7,906 bases of DNA. Source: Aquificaceae bacterium (GTDB lineage Bacteria; Aquificota; Aquificia; Aquificales; Aquificaceae). The first letter of the stretch is position 1. Every line of letters starts with the position of its first letter. The stretch lies in assembly GCA_026982025.1 (NCBI GenBank), contig JALSHX010000276.1:1-7906 (forward strand), in the 5' to 3' direction. The notes under the pieces are model-generated. The model was not told the DNA's origin, ran no database searches, and was given only the letters and a program-made list of their open reading frames with translations. Positions 1 to 6,590 of this stretch are shown piece after piece. The position numbers and the translations under genes are program-made.

Positions 1-492
1 GGCTATAATCCCCTTGTTAAGGTCTTTAAGTATGCTTATGACCTCCTGAAGCTCCTCCTCGCTGTAAACGAGTTCCTTCCAATTGATCTTAACAAGGTGG
101 CATTTGTTCAGGAGGGGCAGGTAGTTGACCTTTTCAAAGCCAAAGTCGTCAATACAGAAGGTAAATCCCCTGTCAACAAGCTCATTGACCGCCCTGAGAA
201 GCTCGTTTGTAATGCTCCTGTTTTCCACAAGCTCAATGCCGACCAGCTCCGCCGGCAGAAGCTCAAACATGGTTGTCTCAAGAAACAGAGACGGGACATT
301 GACGAAGACAAGCCTTCCTCTTCCGATCTTTTCCGGATTGACATCCGCAACTATGTTAACCGTTATTGAAGTAGCCTTGAGGAGGTCAAGCCCTTGAGGA
401 AACTTTTTCGTCTTGATGTCCTTGAGCATAACCTCGTAGAAGGCGATGTTCCCCTCTCTGTCAAAGATGGGCTGTTTAAAAAGCATATACAT
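1..492 (-). CDS. EAL-type signalling protein, N-terminal part (probably EAL-HDOD/YuxH-like), truncated by window edge
   Basis: The first 164 codons are present and the frame is open to the left edge, so the C-terminus is missing. The start is ATG at 492, with TAAGGA 8 bases upstream (501-506) and the folC stop 20 bases before it. The N-terminus FKQPIFDREGNIAFYEVML (residues 5-23) matches the 'RQPIFDR...YELLFR' opening of EAL-HDOD proteins, in which a divergent c-di-GMP phosphodiesterase-like EAL domain precedes an HDOD domain. EAL-domain landmarks follow in order: EVM in place of EAL (20-22), FVNV (63-66), ELVE (87-90), IDDFG (114-118) and VKIN (134-137), so several metal or substrate positions are kept. 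Loop 6 after DDFG is shortened (FEKVNYL instead of TGYSSLSYL), which in this class usually means weak or no phosphodiesterase activity. The visible part ends just before the expected E-x-V-E and Q-G motifs. The HDOD domain itself lies outside the window and is inferred. It is probably co-transcribed with folC. Confidence 0.75.
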   Translation of the reverse strand, partial: MYMLFKQPIFDREGNIAFYEVMLKDIKTKKFPQGLDLLKATSITVNIVADVNPEKIGRGRLVFVNVPSLFLETTMFELLPAELVGIELVENRSITNELLRAVNELVDRGFTFCIDDFGFEKVNYLPLLNKCHLVKINWKELVYSEEELQEVISILKDLNKGIIA

Positions 493-500
493 GTCAACAT

Positions 501-506
501 TCCTTA
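501..506 (-). promoter_or_regulatory. Ribosome binding site of the EAL-type gene
   Basis: On the minus strand the sequence reads TAAGGA, 8 bases before the ATG at 492. It lies in the 20-base gap after the folC stop. This supports choosing ATG 492 over the second in-frame ATG at 486. Confidence 0.6.
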
Positions 507-512
507 CACTGA

Positions 513-1733
513 CTATATAACGGTAAAACTGCCCGCGGATTTAATCTCTCCCACGAGGTAAAGAGACCCGAGGGCGAGAACATCAAAGTTAAGTTCCCAC
601 ACATCCGCGGGACTGTTAAGTATTTTAACACTCCGAAAGCCCTTCTTCCTTGCCTCTCTCTCAAGCCTCTCAACGGGCACACCTCTGTGGTGGCTCACCG
701 CCGTTAACAATATTGAATTTCTGAACTTTCTGATAATCTCAAGTGAATTTTCCCATTCCTTACCATCCAGTCCCGTGAAGAGTATTTCAATGCCGGGAAA
801 CATAAGGTCAACCCCGCTCATCACCGTCCTCACCGCATCAGGATTGTGGGATCCGTCAACTACCAGTAGGGGCTTTTCCCTTAAAATTTCCATCCTCCCT
901 TCCCACCTTGCCTTTGAGAGGGCGAGGCGAACCCTTTGCTCCTCAAGAGGAGTAAAGAGGTGTGCTCCGACCAGTGCAAGAGCTGAGTTGTCCGCTTGCC
1001 ACCTTCCCGGTATCCCGAGGATAACCTCGTCAAGGAAGAGGTCTTTAAATTTGAAGTTTTTAAGGACCGCCTTAGGCGGCGATAAATAGCTCCAGTATGT
1101 AAAGTCAATTCCCGCAACATATATATCATCCAAAGAGGTGAGGGCTTCCGTGTAGAGTGGGAACCTTGCACTGCCAAGAACAAGGGGCACCCCGCTCCTT
1201 CGTAGCGCGAGCTTTTCTCCCGCAATCTGCCTTACATTTTTTCCCAGCCAGCGAACATGGTCCCTCTGAACATTGGTAATAATAACCACCGATGGATCGC
1301 AAACCTTGGTTGCGTCCCACCTCCCACCCATTCCCACCTCCATAATCGCGACATCAACCTTCAGGTCAGAAAAAACCTTTATTGCCACCATCACCGTTGC
1401 CTCAAAGTAAGTGAGGTTAAACCTTTCAAAAATGGGTTTAAGGTCCTTCACATAGGCTTCGTAGAGGTCTTTCGGGATAATTTTCCCCCCTATTCTCCAC
1501 CTTTCCCTTTCATCTACAAGGTGAGGAGAAATGAACCATCCGGTTTTGAAGGAGTGTTCTCTCAGAATCCTCTCAAGAAAGGCACAGGTTGAGCCCTTTC
1601 CGTTGGTCCCTCCCACGATAATTGAGGGAAACTTCCTTTGGGGGTTTCCCAGATACTCCGCAGCCCTGCGGATCCTCTCAAGGGTGGGGACGATGTCGTA
1701 ATCCTTGCCCTTGTACAGATCCCAGAGCTTCAT
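513..1733 (-). CDS. folC: Bifunctional folylpolyglutamate synthase / dihydrofolate synthase
   Basis: A 406-residue Mur-ligase-family cytoplasmic enzyme, of normal length for FolC. It couples ATP hydrolysis to adding glutamate to dihydropteroate and/or tetrahydrofolates. The P-loop GTNGKGST is at residues 42-49, followed by the folate-family FISPHL (67-72). FEATVMVAIKVF (110-121) and MEVGMGGRWDAT (131-142) are the Mg-binding and family signatures. ITNVQRDHVRWLG (152-164) replaces the usual ITN-x-x-x-DH-x-x-x-LG, with D158 and H159 kept. AGEK (171-174) holds the lysine that is carbamylated in relatives. WEGRMEI (277-283) and VVDGSHNPDA (291-300) mark the C-terminal domain. The start at ATG 1733 gives the canonical N-terminus (MKLWDLYKGKDYD...LERI); the open frame runs 47 codons further up but would cover the start of trpB. 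No Shine-Dalgarno precedes this ATG. The sequence cannot tell whether both activities are present; with no separate folA/folP context here, the bifunctional label is family-based. Confidence 0.93.
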   Translation of the reverse strand: MKLWDLYKGKDYDIVPTLERIRRAAEYLGNPQRKFPSIIVGGTNGKGSTCAFLERILREHSFKTGWFISPHLVDERERWRIGGKIIPKDLYEAYVKDLKPIFERFNLTYFEATVMVAIKVFSDLKVDVAIMEVGMGGRWDATKVCDPSVVIITNVQRDHVRWLGKNVRQIAGEKLALRRSGVPLVLGSARFPLYTEALTSLDDIYVAGIDFTYWSYLSPPKAVLKNFKFKDLFLDEVILGIPGRWQADNSALALVGAHLFTPLEEQRVRLALSKARWEGRMEILREKPLLVVDGSHNPDAVRTVMSGVDLMFPGIEILFTGLDGKEWENSLEIIRKFRNSILLTAVSHHRGVPVERLEREARKKGFRSVKILNSPADVWELNFDVLALGSLYLVGEIKSAGSFTVI

Positions 1734-1771
1734 GGAATTTAGTTTAAGATTTTTACAAAGGAGGTCCGAAA
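1734..1771. promoter_or_regulatory. Divergent 38-base intergenic region between folC and trpB2
   Basis: This is the only non-coding stretch between the minus-strand and plus-strand transcription units. It is AT-rich on the folC side (AATTTAGTTTAAGATTTTTAC) and carries the trpB ribosome binding site on the other. Any promoter for either unit must lie here or inside the opposite gene. TAAGAT (1745-1750, plus) and TAAACT (minus strand, about 7 bases before the folC ATG) resemble -10 boxes, but neither has a good -35 element at normal spacing. Promoter function is inferred from geometry, not from a clear motif. Confidence 0.4.
1757..1765 (+). promoter_or_regulatory. Strong ribosome binding site of trpB2
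   Basis: AAAGGAGGT is almost a perfect complement of the 16S rRNA 3' end and lies 6 bases before the GTG at 1772. It fixes the GTG as the start, since no ATG occurs nearby in frame. Confidence 0.85.
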
Positions 1772-3073
1772 GTGAAAAAGTATGTGCTTGATGAAGGTGA
1801 GATTCCAAAAAGCTGGCTGAACATAGCTCCCCTTCTCCCCGAGCCCCTTGAACCGCCCCTCGATCCCCATACAAAGGAGCCCATGAGCCCGGACAAGCTG
1901 AGCGTGATATTTCCCGAACCGCTCATTGAGCAGGAGGCAAGCGATAAAGAGTGGATTGATATCCCCGAGGAGGTCCTAAATATCTATTCCCTCTGGAGAC
2001 CCACACCCCTTCACAGGGCAAGGAGGCTTGAGGAGTTTCTTCAGACCCCGGCTAAAATTTACTACAAGAATGAGAGCATTTCGCCCCCCGGCTCCCACAA
2101 GCCAAATACGGCGGTTGCTCAGGCTTACTACAACAAGATTTCGGGAGTAAAAAGACTGACCACCGAAACGGGGGCTGGACAGTGGGGCAGTGCCCTGTCC
2201 TTTGCAACCCAGTTCTTTGATATTGAGTGCAGGGTTTACATGGTGAGGGTCAGCTACAATCAGAAGCCCTACAGGAGAATACTTATGGAGACCTGGAAGG
2301 GCGAGGTCGTGCCTTCTCCAAGCCCTAACACCAACGCGGGCAAAAAGTTCTACGAGCAAGACCCCGACCACCCGGGAAGCCTCGGAATTGCCATAAGCGA
2401 AGCAATAGAGGAGGCCGCCACGAGGGACGATACAAAGTACTCTCTCGGAAGCGTTCTCAACCATGTTCTCCTTCACCAGACCGTTATAGGTCTTGAAGCT
2501 AAGAAGCAAATGGAGCTTACGGGAGATTACCCGGATGTGGTTATAGGTGCTGTGGGAGGGGGTTCAAACTTTGCGGGCCTGTCATTTCCCTTTTTGGCGG
2601 ACAAGCTAAAGGGAGAAAAGCCCAACCTTGAGGTTATCGCGGTTGAGCCGACAGCCTGCCCCACCCTGACAAAGGGTGAGTACAGGTACGACTTTGGAGA
2701 TACCGTGGGGCTAACACCCCTCATAAAGATGTACACCCTCGGCCATGACTTCGTACCGCCTCCCATTCACGCAGGGGGACTTAGGTATCACGGAGATGCC
2801 CCCCTCGTTTGCAAGCTCTATGACCTTGGCTACATCAATGCTGTTGCATACAGGCAGACTGAGGTCTTTGAATCCGCGCTGATCTTCGCGAGAACGGAGG
2901 GGATAGTTCCCGCTCCCGAGTCAGCCCACGCGGTCAGGCACGCCATTAATCTCGCCCTGGAATGCAGAGAAAAGGGAGAGGAAAAGGTTATTCTATTCAA
3001 CCTTTCTGGTCATGGCTACTTTGACCTATCCGCTTATGATAAATTCCTGAGAGGTGAGCTTGAGGACAGTTGA
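1772..3073 (+). CDS. trpB2: Tryptophan synthase beta chain, TrpB2 type (PLP-dependent)
   Basis: A 433-residue cytoplasmic fold-II PLP enzyme that joins indole and L-serine to make tryptophan. The start is GTG 1772 with a strong ribosome binding site. GSHKPN (107-112) holds the Schiff-base lysine K110. TETGAGQWG (131-139) carries the catalytic glutamate E132; the classical TrpB1 form is TETGAGQHG. The phosphate-binding loop is GGGSN (262-266), and the C-terminal LSGHG (411-415) replaces the TrpB1 SGRGDKD-like segment. The extended proline-rich N-terminus, SLWRPTPL (73-80), the W in GQWG and the overall length fit the TrpB2 group rather than TrpB1. TrpB2 enzymes generally do not form the standard complex with TrpA, and have been proposed to salvage free indole or deaminate serine. 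No trpA or other trp gene is adjacent, which agrees with that. It is the first gene of the plus-strand cluster, 9 bases before the next gene. Assignment to TrpB2 is strong; the physiological role is inference. Confidence 0.94.
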   Translation: MKKYVLDEGEIPKSWLNIAPLLPEPLEPPLDPHTKEPMSPDKLSVIFPEPLIEQEASDKEWIDIPEEVLNIYSLWRPTPLHRARRLEEFLQTPAKIYYKNESISPPGSHKPNTAVAQAYYNKISGVKRLTTETGAGQWGSALSFATQFFDIECRVYMVRVSYNQKPYRRILMETWKGEVVPSPSPNTNAGKKFYEQDPDHPGSLGIAISEAIEEAATRDDTKYSLGSVLNHVLLHQTVIGLEAKKQMELTGDYPDVVIGAVGGGSNFAGLSFPFLADKLKGEKPNLEVIAVEPTACPTLTKGEYRYDFGDTVGLTPLIKMYTLGHDFVPPPIHAGGLRYHGDAPLVCKLYDLGYINAVAYRQTEVFESALIFARTEGIVPAPESAHAVRHAINLALECREKGEEKVILFNLSGHGYFDLSAYDKFLRGELEDS

Positions 3074-3075
3074 GG
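3072..3075 (+). promoter_or_regulatory. Ribosome binding site of the TPR-like gene, overlapping the trpB2 stop
   Basis: GAGG overlaps the TGA stop of trpB2 and is 7 bases before the GTG at 3083. This suggests translational coupling and supports the GTG start. Confidence 0.55.
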
Positions 3076-3082
3076 CTTTGCT

Positions 3083-3718
3083 GTGATCGGAAAGGTTTTC
3101 CAGATTTTTAGGGAAAAGGGCGGTCTTCTTAAAGCCCTTGATCTCTGGGAGTGGTATGAAAACCTTGACGCAAGAAAGCAGAAAGCATTAAAAAAATACT
3201 ACTCACTCAAGGTCATCAAAAACCTGAGCTTTCCCTACAAGGCAAAACACTTTGACTCGGGAGAAATTGAAAAGCCCCTGTACACCAAGAGGACATTTCT
3301 TGCCACCATAGCCCAGACCGCTCTCCTTGAGGGAGATCTTGACACCGCCCGGTGGATTTACGAAAGTGCCCTTGGGATGGAAGGAACTCCTTACGAGGAG
3401 CACCTGATCCTCAACGACCTGCTCGTCCTTGCCCAGAAGGAGAAGGATTTGGAGGGAATGGAAAGATACTGCAAAAGGGATATTGAGATCTTTCCTCTTT
3501 ACAAGGACGAGCTCAGGCAAAGGTGGAACGGTACAATTCCCCAGCTTCTTACCTTTGAAACCATGGTTTACCTTCTTGAAAGGAAGGGGAGGATTCAGGA
3601 GGCTCTTAAGCTCGTTGAACGGATGAAGGAGGAGGGGATCACCTATCCTTATTACCACGAAGTTAAGGAAAGGCTTTTAATTAGGCTCAAAGATGAAGAA
3701 AAAAAGCAGGCTTCTTAG
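3083..3718 (+). CDS. TPR-like helical-repeat protein of unknown function
   Basis: A 211-residue soluble protein with no signal peptide or membrane segment; I do not recognise the family. The start is GTG 3083 with GAGG 7 bases upstream. The N-terminal 65 residues include an LWEWYENL (21-28) stretch, then a basic patch (KQKALKKYY, 32-40). The rest looks like tetratricopeptide-type helical hairpins: about 71-97 (LLEGDLDTARWIYESAL), about 104-137 (KEKDLEGMERYCKRDIEIFP) and about 157-183 (LLERKGRIQEALKLVERM). These show the alternation of small and large residues expected of TPR helices A and B. Such repeats usually mediate protein-protein contacts, and no catalytic motif is visible. The gene sits between trpB2 (9-base gap) and tilS (26-base overlap), so it is almost certainly in the operon. 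Base composition and codon use look like those of its neighbours. It is surely a gene; the TPR call is moderate, and nothing supports a specific function. Confidence 0.85.
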   Translation: MIGKVFQIFREKGGLLKALDLWEWYENLDARKQKALKKYYSLKVIKNLSFPYKAKHFDSGEIEKPLYTKRTFLATIAQTALLEGDLDTARWIYESALGMEGTPYEEHLILNDLLVLAQKEKDLEGMERYCKRDIEIFPLYKDELRQRWNGTIPQLLTFETMVYLLERKGRIQEALKLVERMKEEGITYPYYHEVKERLLIRLKDEEKKQAS

Positions 3719-4646
3719 AAAGATAGTACGACTACAAAAGGAGAGGAACATAATCCCCGAAGGTTCAGCCCTTCTGGTCGCCCTTTCGGGCGGAGTTGAT
3801 TCCGTGGTCTTGGTTCACTCCCTCTTAGAACTAAGAGAGTTCCTTAAGGTTAAAAGGATCGGTCTTGCCCATTTTAATCACGGAATCAGGGAGGATTCCG
3901 ACCGCGACGAGGAGTTTTGCAGGAAGCTCGCACTCTCCTTGGACCTTGAGTTCTTCAGCGAGAAGGGGGATGTTTCATCAGTATCCCAGAGGGAAAGGAA
4001 GAATTTGGAGGAAAAAGCGAGGGAGATGCGTTATAGATTTCTCCGTAGGGTAAAAAAGAAGGAGGGCTTTGACCTCATAGCCACCGCCCACCACCTGACT
4101 GACCTCCTTGAAACGGTCATCATCTGGATCACCAGAGGGTCAGGCATGGAGGGGCTCCTCGGTTTTTCCCCCGTTGAAGGTGATGTGGTAAGACCCCTCT
4201 TTACCTCAACGAGAAGGGAAATCACCGATTACGCCGAGGTTACGGGATTGCGCTGGATTGAGGACCCCACAAACCTTGACCTCTCCCTCACAAGAAACAG
4301 GATCAGGCACAGGATAATTCCCGTGCTCCGCGAGGTCAATCCCTCCGTGGAGGAGTCGTTTCTGAGGCTATGGAGAATACTTGAGATTGAGGACTCATTC
4401 CTTAGAGAACAGACAGCCTCCCTTCTTGAGAGGGCAAGGAGGGAAAACTGTCTTGAGGTTAAAGCTCTCAAAGGGAGACACATTGCTGTTCAAAAGAGAG
4501 CCTTAAAGGAGTTCTTCGGAATAAGGAATCTCTCTAAGCTGGAACAGATCCTTAATCTTACCGATAAGGGAGGGGAGGTGCGAATCGGCAGGAGGTCCAG
4601 GGCAGTGAGGAAGGGAGGTCTCCTGTGCTTGAAAAAGGATTCCTGA
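3693..4646 (+). CDS. tilS: tRNA(Ile)-lysidine synthase
   Basis: A 317-residue cytoplasmic N-type ATP pyrophosphatase that converts C34 of the CAU anticodon of tRNA-Ile2 to lysidine, so that it reads AUA and is charged with isoleucine. The P-loop is SGGVDS (32-37). LAHFNHGIRE (58-67) follows, then TAHHLTDLLET (131-141) with D137 kept, RPLF...REITDYA (167-181), WIEDPTN (188-194) and RNRIRHRIIP (201-210). The C-terminal part is short (about 100 residues), ending soon after GGEVRIG (293-299). This matches the compact Aquifex aeolicus type, which lacks the extra second C-terminal domain of Escherichia coli TilS. The ATG at 3693 aligns with the A. aeolicus N-terminus as I remember it. The gene starts 26 bases inside the upstream gene with only a weak AGG (3683-3685), so it may depend on coupled translation. 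ftsH follows after 48 bases, a neighbourhood found in many bacteria. Confidence 0.97.
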   Translation: MKKKSRLLRKIVRLQKERNIIPEGSALLVALSGGVDSVVLVHSLLELREFLKVKRIGLAHFNHGIREDSDRDEEFCRKLALSLDLEFFSEKGDVSSVSQRERKNLEEKAREMRYRFLRRVKKKEGFDLIATAHHLTDLLETVIIWITRGSGMEGLLGFSPVEGDVVRPLFTSTRREITDYAEVTGLRWIEDPTNLDLSLTRNRIRHRIIPVLREVNPSVEESFLRLWRILEIEDSFLREQTASLLERARRENCLEVKALKGRHIAVQKRALKEFFGIRNLSKLEQILNLTDKGGEVRIGRRSRAVRKGGLLCLKKDS

Positions 4647-4679
4647 AAGCTTATCTTCTATTTCTACGGAAACCCGAGC

Positions 4680-4685
4680 AGGAGG
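4680..4685 (+). promoter_or_regulatory. Ribosome binding site of ftsH
   Basis: AGGAGG lies 9 bases before GTG 4695 and 15 bases before ATG 4701. The spacing favours the GTG as the ftsH start, which adds two residues (M-Q) to the protein. Confidence 0.7.
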
Positions 4686-4694
4686 CGTTGCTAA

Positions 4695-6590
4695 GTGCAG
4701 ATGTTTAAAAGTTTGTTTGTCTGGATATTGATCATAGGAGCCACGATAGTTGCCTTCAACATATTTGAAAACCGCCACGACATGGCTACTAAAATCTCCC
4801 TTAACAGCTTCCTTGAGCTGGTTGAGGAGGGGAAGGTCAGCTCCGCCACCGTCAAAGGAAGGACCGTAGTAGCCACCACGAGCGAGGGGCAAAAGGTTCA
4901 GACCGCAATTCCTCCCGGTTCCAACCTCGTTGATGACCTCGTTAAGAAGGGTGTAAGGGTTGAGGTTGAAACTGGCGACGCGGGAATGGGATGGCTCCTA
5001 AACCTCTTTATATCATGGCTTCCCATCCTCCTGTTTATTGGTATCTGGATCGCCCTCATGAGGCAGATGAGCGGAGGTCCCCAGGCGGGTCCGGGAAGGG
5101 CTTTCTCCTTCGGAAAGAGCAGGGCAAAGGTCTATATTGAGGAAAAGCCCAAACACACCTTTGAAGATGTTGCGGGAATAGAGGAAGTTAAGGAAGAGGT
5201 AAAGGAGATAATTGATTACCTGAAGGATCCCGTCAAGTTTCAAAAGTTGGGTGGAAGACCCCCAAAGGGAGTTTTGCTTTACGGGGAGCCGGGAGTCGGG
5301 AAGACCCTTCTTGCCAAAGCAATCGCGGGTGAGGCTCATGTGCCATTTATATCCGTTTCCGGTTCGGACTTTGTTGAAATGTTCGTGGGTGTTGGCGCTG
5401 CACGGGTAAGGGACCTCTTTGAAACGGCAAAGAAGCACGCACCCTGCATAATCTTTATAGACGAAATTGATGCGGTGGGAAGGACGAGAGGAGTACTTAA
5501 TCTGGGTGGGGGACACGACGAGAGGGAGCAAACCCTTAACCAGCTTCTCGTTGAAATGGACGGCTTTGACACTTCGGAGGGAATAATTGTCATCGCCGCA
5601 ACAAACAGACCGGACATTCTGGACCCGGCCCTCCTGAGGCCGGGAAGGTTTGACAGGCAGATATTTATACCCAGACCGGATGTGAAGGGAAGATACGAAA
5701 TTCTCAAGGTTCATGCCAAGAATAAGAAGATGGCTCAGGATGTTGACCTTGAAATAGTGGCAAGGGCTACCCCGGGATTCACGGGAGCGGACCTTGAAAA
5801 CCTCCTCAACGAAGCGGCTCTGCTTGCGGCAAGAAACGGAAAGCAGGCAATTTCAATGGAGGAGATAGAGGAAGCTATTGACAGGATCACCATGGGTCTT
5901 GAGAGAAAGGGAATGGCAATTTCGCCTCAGGAAAAGGAAAAAATAGCGTACCACGAAGCGGGGCACGCCCTTATGGGATTCATGACGGAGGATTCGGATC
6001 CCGTTCACAAGGTTTCCATAATCCCCCGGGGAATGGCTCTGGGAGTGACCCAGCAGCTTCCCATAGATGATAAGCATATCTATGACAGGAAGAACCTCTT
6101 CGGGAAAATACTCGTGATGATGGGAGGAAGAGCTGCGGAAGAGGTCTTTTACGGCAGAGAGGGAATTACTACCGGTGCGGAAAACGACCTCCAGAGGGCA
6201 ACGGAGCTTGCATACAAGATGGTCTCCATGTGGGGCATGAGCGACAAGGTGGGACCCATCGCAATAAAGAGGGTTTCAAACCCCTTCATCGGGGGAATGA
6301 GCAACAGTATTGAGACGAGCCCCGACCTACTCCGGGATATAGACGAAGAGGTTAAGAGGATCCTCACTCAGGCTTACGAAACTGCAAGGTCAACAATAGA
6401 GGCTTACAAAGAACCGCTGAAAGCGGTGGTTAAGAAACTAATTGAAAAGGAAACGATAACATGCGAGGAGTTCGTTGAAGTCCTTGAGCTTTACGGTGTA
6501 GAGGTCAGAAATAAGTGCAAGAAAGAGGATGAAAAAACCTTTGAAAAAACGGAGAAGGAAACCAGAGAGGAAAAGAAGGAGGTTCTGTGA
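4695..6590 (+). CDS. ftsH: ATP-dependent zinc metalloprotease FtsH
   Basis: A 631-residue membrane-anchored AAA+ protease that forms hexamers and degrades damaged membrane proteins and regulators. Two membrane segments, about 6-24 and 102-121, flank a periplasmic FtsH-extracellular domain. The AAA module has Walker A GEPGVGKT (197-204; most FtsH have GPPGTGKT), the pore motif FVG (230-232), Walker B IIFIDEID (252-259), and the second region of homology with NRPD (304-307) and the arginine fingers R315 and R318. The peptidase domain has HEAGH (420-424, zinc ligands H420 and H424, catalytic E421) and D498 in [11 protein letters not shown] as the third ligand. All key residues are intact. The C-terminus ends in a highly charged Lys/Glu tail (about 608-630). 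The gene lies 48 bases after tilS and overlaps leuC by one base. Resemblance to Aquifex aeolicus FtsH is strong from memory, including the Walker A variant. Confidence 0.99.
   Translation: MQMFKSLFVWILIIGATIVAFNIFENRHDMATKISLNSFLELVEEGKVSSATVKGRTVVATTSEGQKVQTAIPPGSNLVDDLVKKGVRVEVETGDAGMGWLLNLFISWLPILLFIGIWIALMRQMSGGPQAGPGRAFSFGKSRAKVYIEEKPKHTFEDVAGIEEVKEEVKEIIDYLKDPVKFQKLGGRPPKGVLLYGEPGVGKTLLAKAIAGEAHVPFISVSGSDFVEMFVGVGAARVRDLFETAKKHAPCIIFIDEIDAVGRTRGVLNLGGGHDEREQTLNQLLVEMDGFDTSEGIIVIAATNRPDILDPALLRPGRFDRQIFIPRPDVKGRYEILKVHAKNKKMAQDVDLEIVARATPGFTGADLENLLNEAALLAARNGKQAISMEEIEEAIDRITMGLERKGMAISPQEKEKIAYHEAGHALMGFMTEDSDPVHKVSIIPRGMALGVTQQLPIDDKHIYDRKNLFGKILVMMGGRAAEEVFYGREGITTGAENDLQRATELAYKMVSMWGMSDKVGPIAIKRVSNPFIGGMSNSIETSPDLLRDIDEEVKRILTQAYETARSTIEAYKEPLKAVVKKLIEKETITCEEFVEVLELYGVEVRNKCKKEDEKTFEKTEKETREEKKEVL
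6576..6583 (+). promoter_or_regulatory. Strong ribosome binding site of leuC inside the ftsH 3' end
   Basis: AAGGAGGT is 6 bases before ATG 6590, the same spacing as at trpB2. The GTG at 6587 would be only 3 bases away and the ATG at 6596 would be 12, so 6590 is preferred. The site also encodes the last residues of FtsH (KKEVL). Confidence 0.8.

Noticed and set aside
97..397. Two plus-strand open frames of 90 codons each opposite the EAL-type gene.
   Set aside because: They are antisense to a frame with clear EAL-domain motifs and have no ribosome binding site or recognisable motif of their own.
513..1874. Longer folC reading frame beginning at an upstream ATG at 1874 (453 codons).
   Set aside because: The extra 47 residues do not look like FolC, overlap the start and ribosome binding site of trpB2, and the known FolC N-terminus begins near MKLWDLYKG at 1733.
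1976..2509. 177-codon minus-strand open frame inside trpB2.
   Set aside because: It is fully antisense to a conserved enzyme; its residues reflect the GC-rich third positions of trpB2 and show no domain.
4647..4694. Terminator or separate promoter between tilS and ftsH.
   Set aside because: No inverted repeat followed by T's and no paired -35/-10 boxes could be found in these 48 bases.
5013..5714. 233-codon minus-strand open frame inside ftsH.
   Set aside because: It lies opposite the most conserved part of the AAA domain and has no motif, so it is a shadow frame despite its length.
6587..6589. GTG at 6587 as the leuC start.
   Set aside because: It is only 3 bases from the Shine-Dalgarno sequence; the next codon, ATG at 6590, has the 6-base spacing also used by trpB2.
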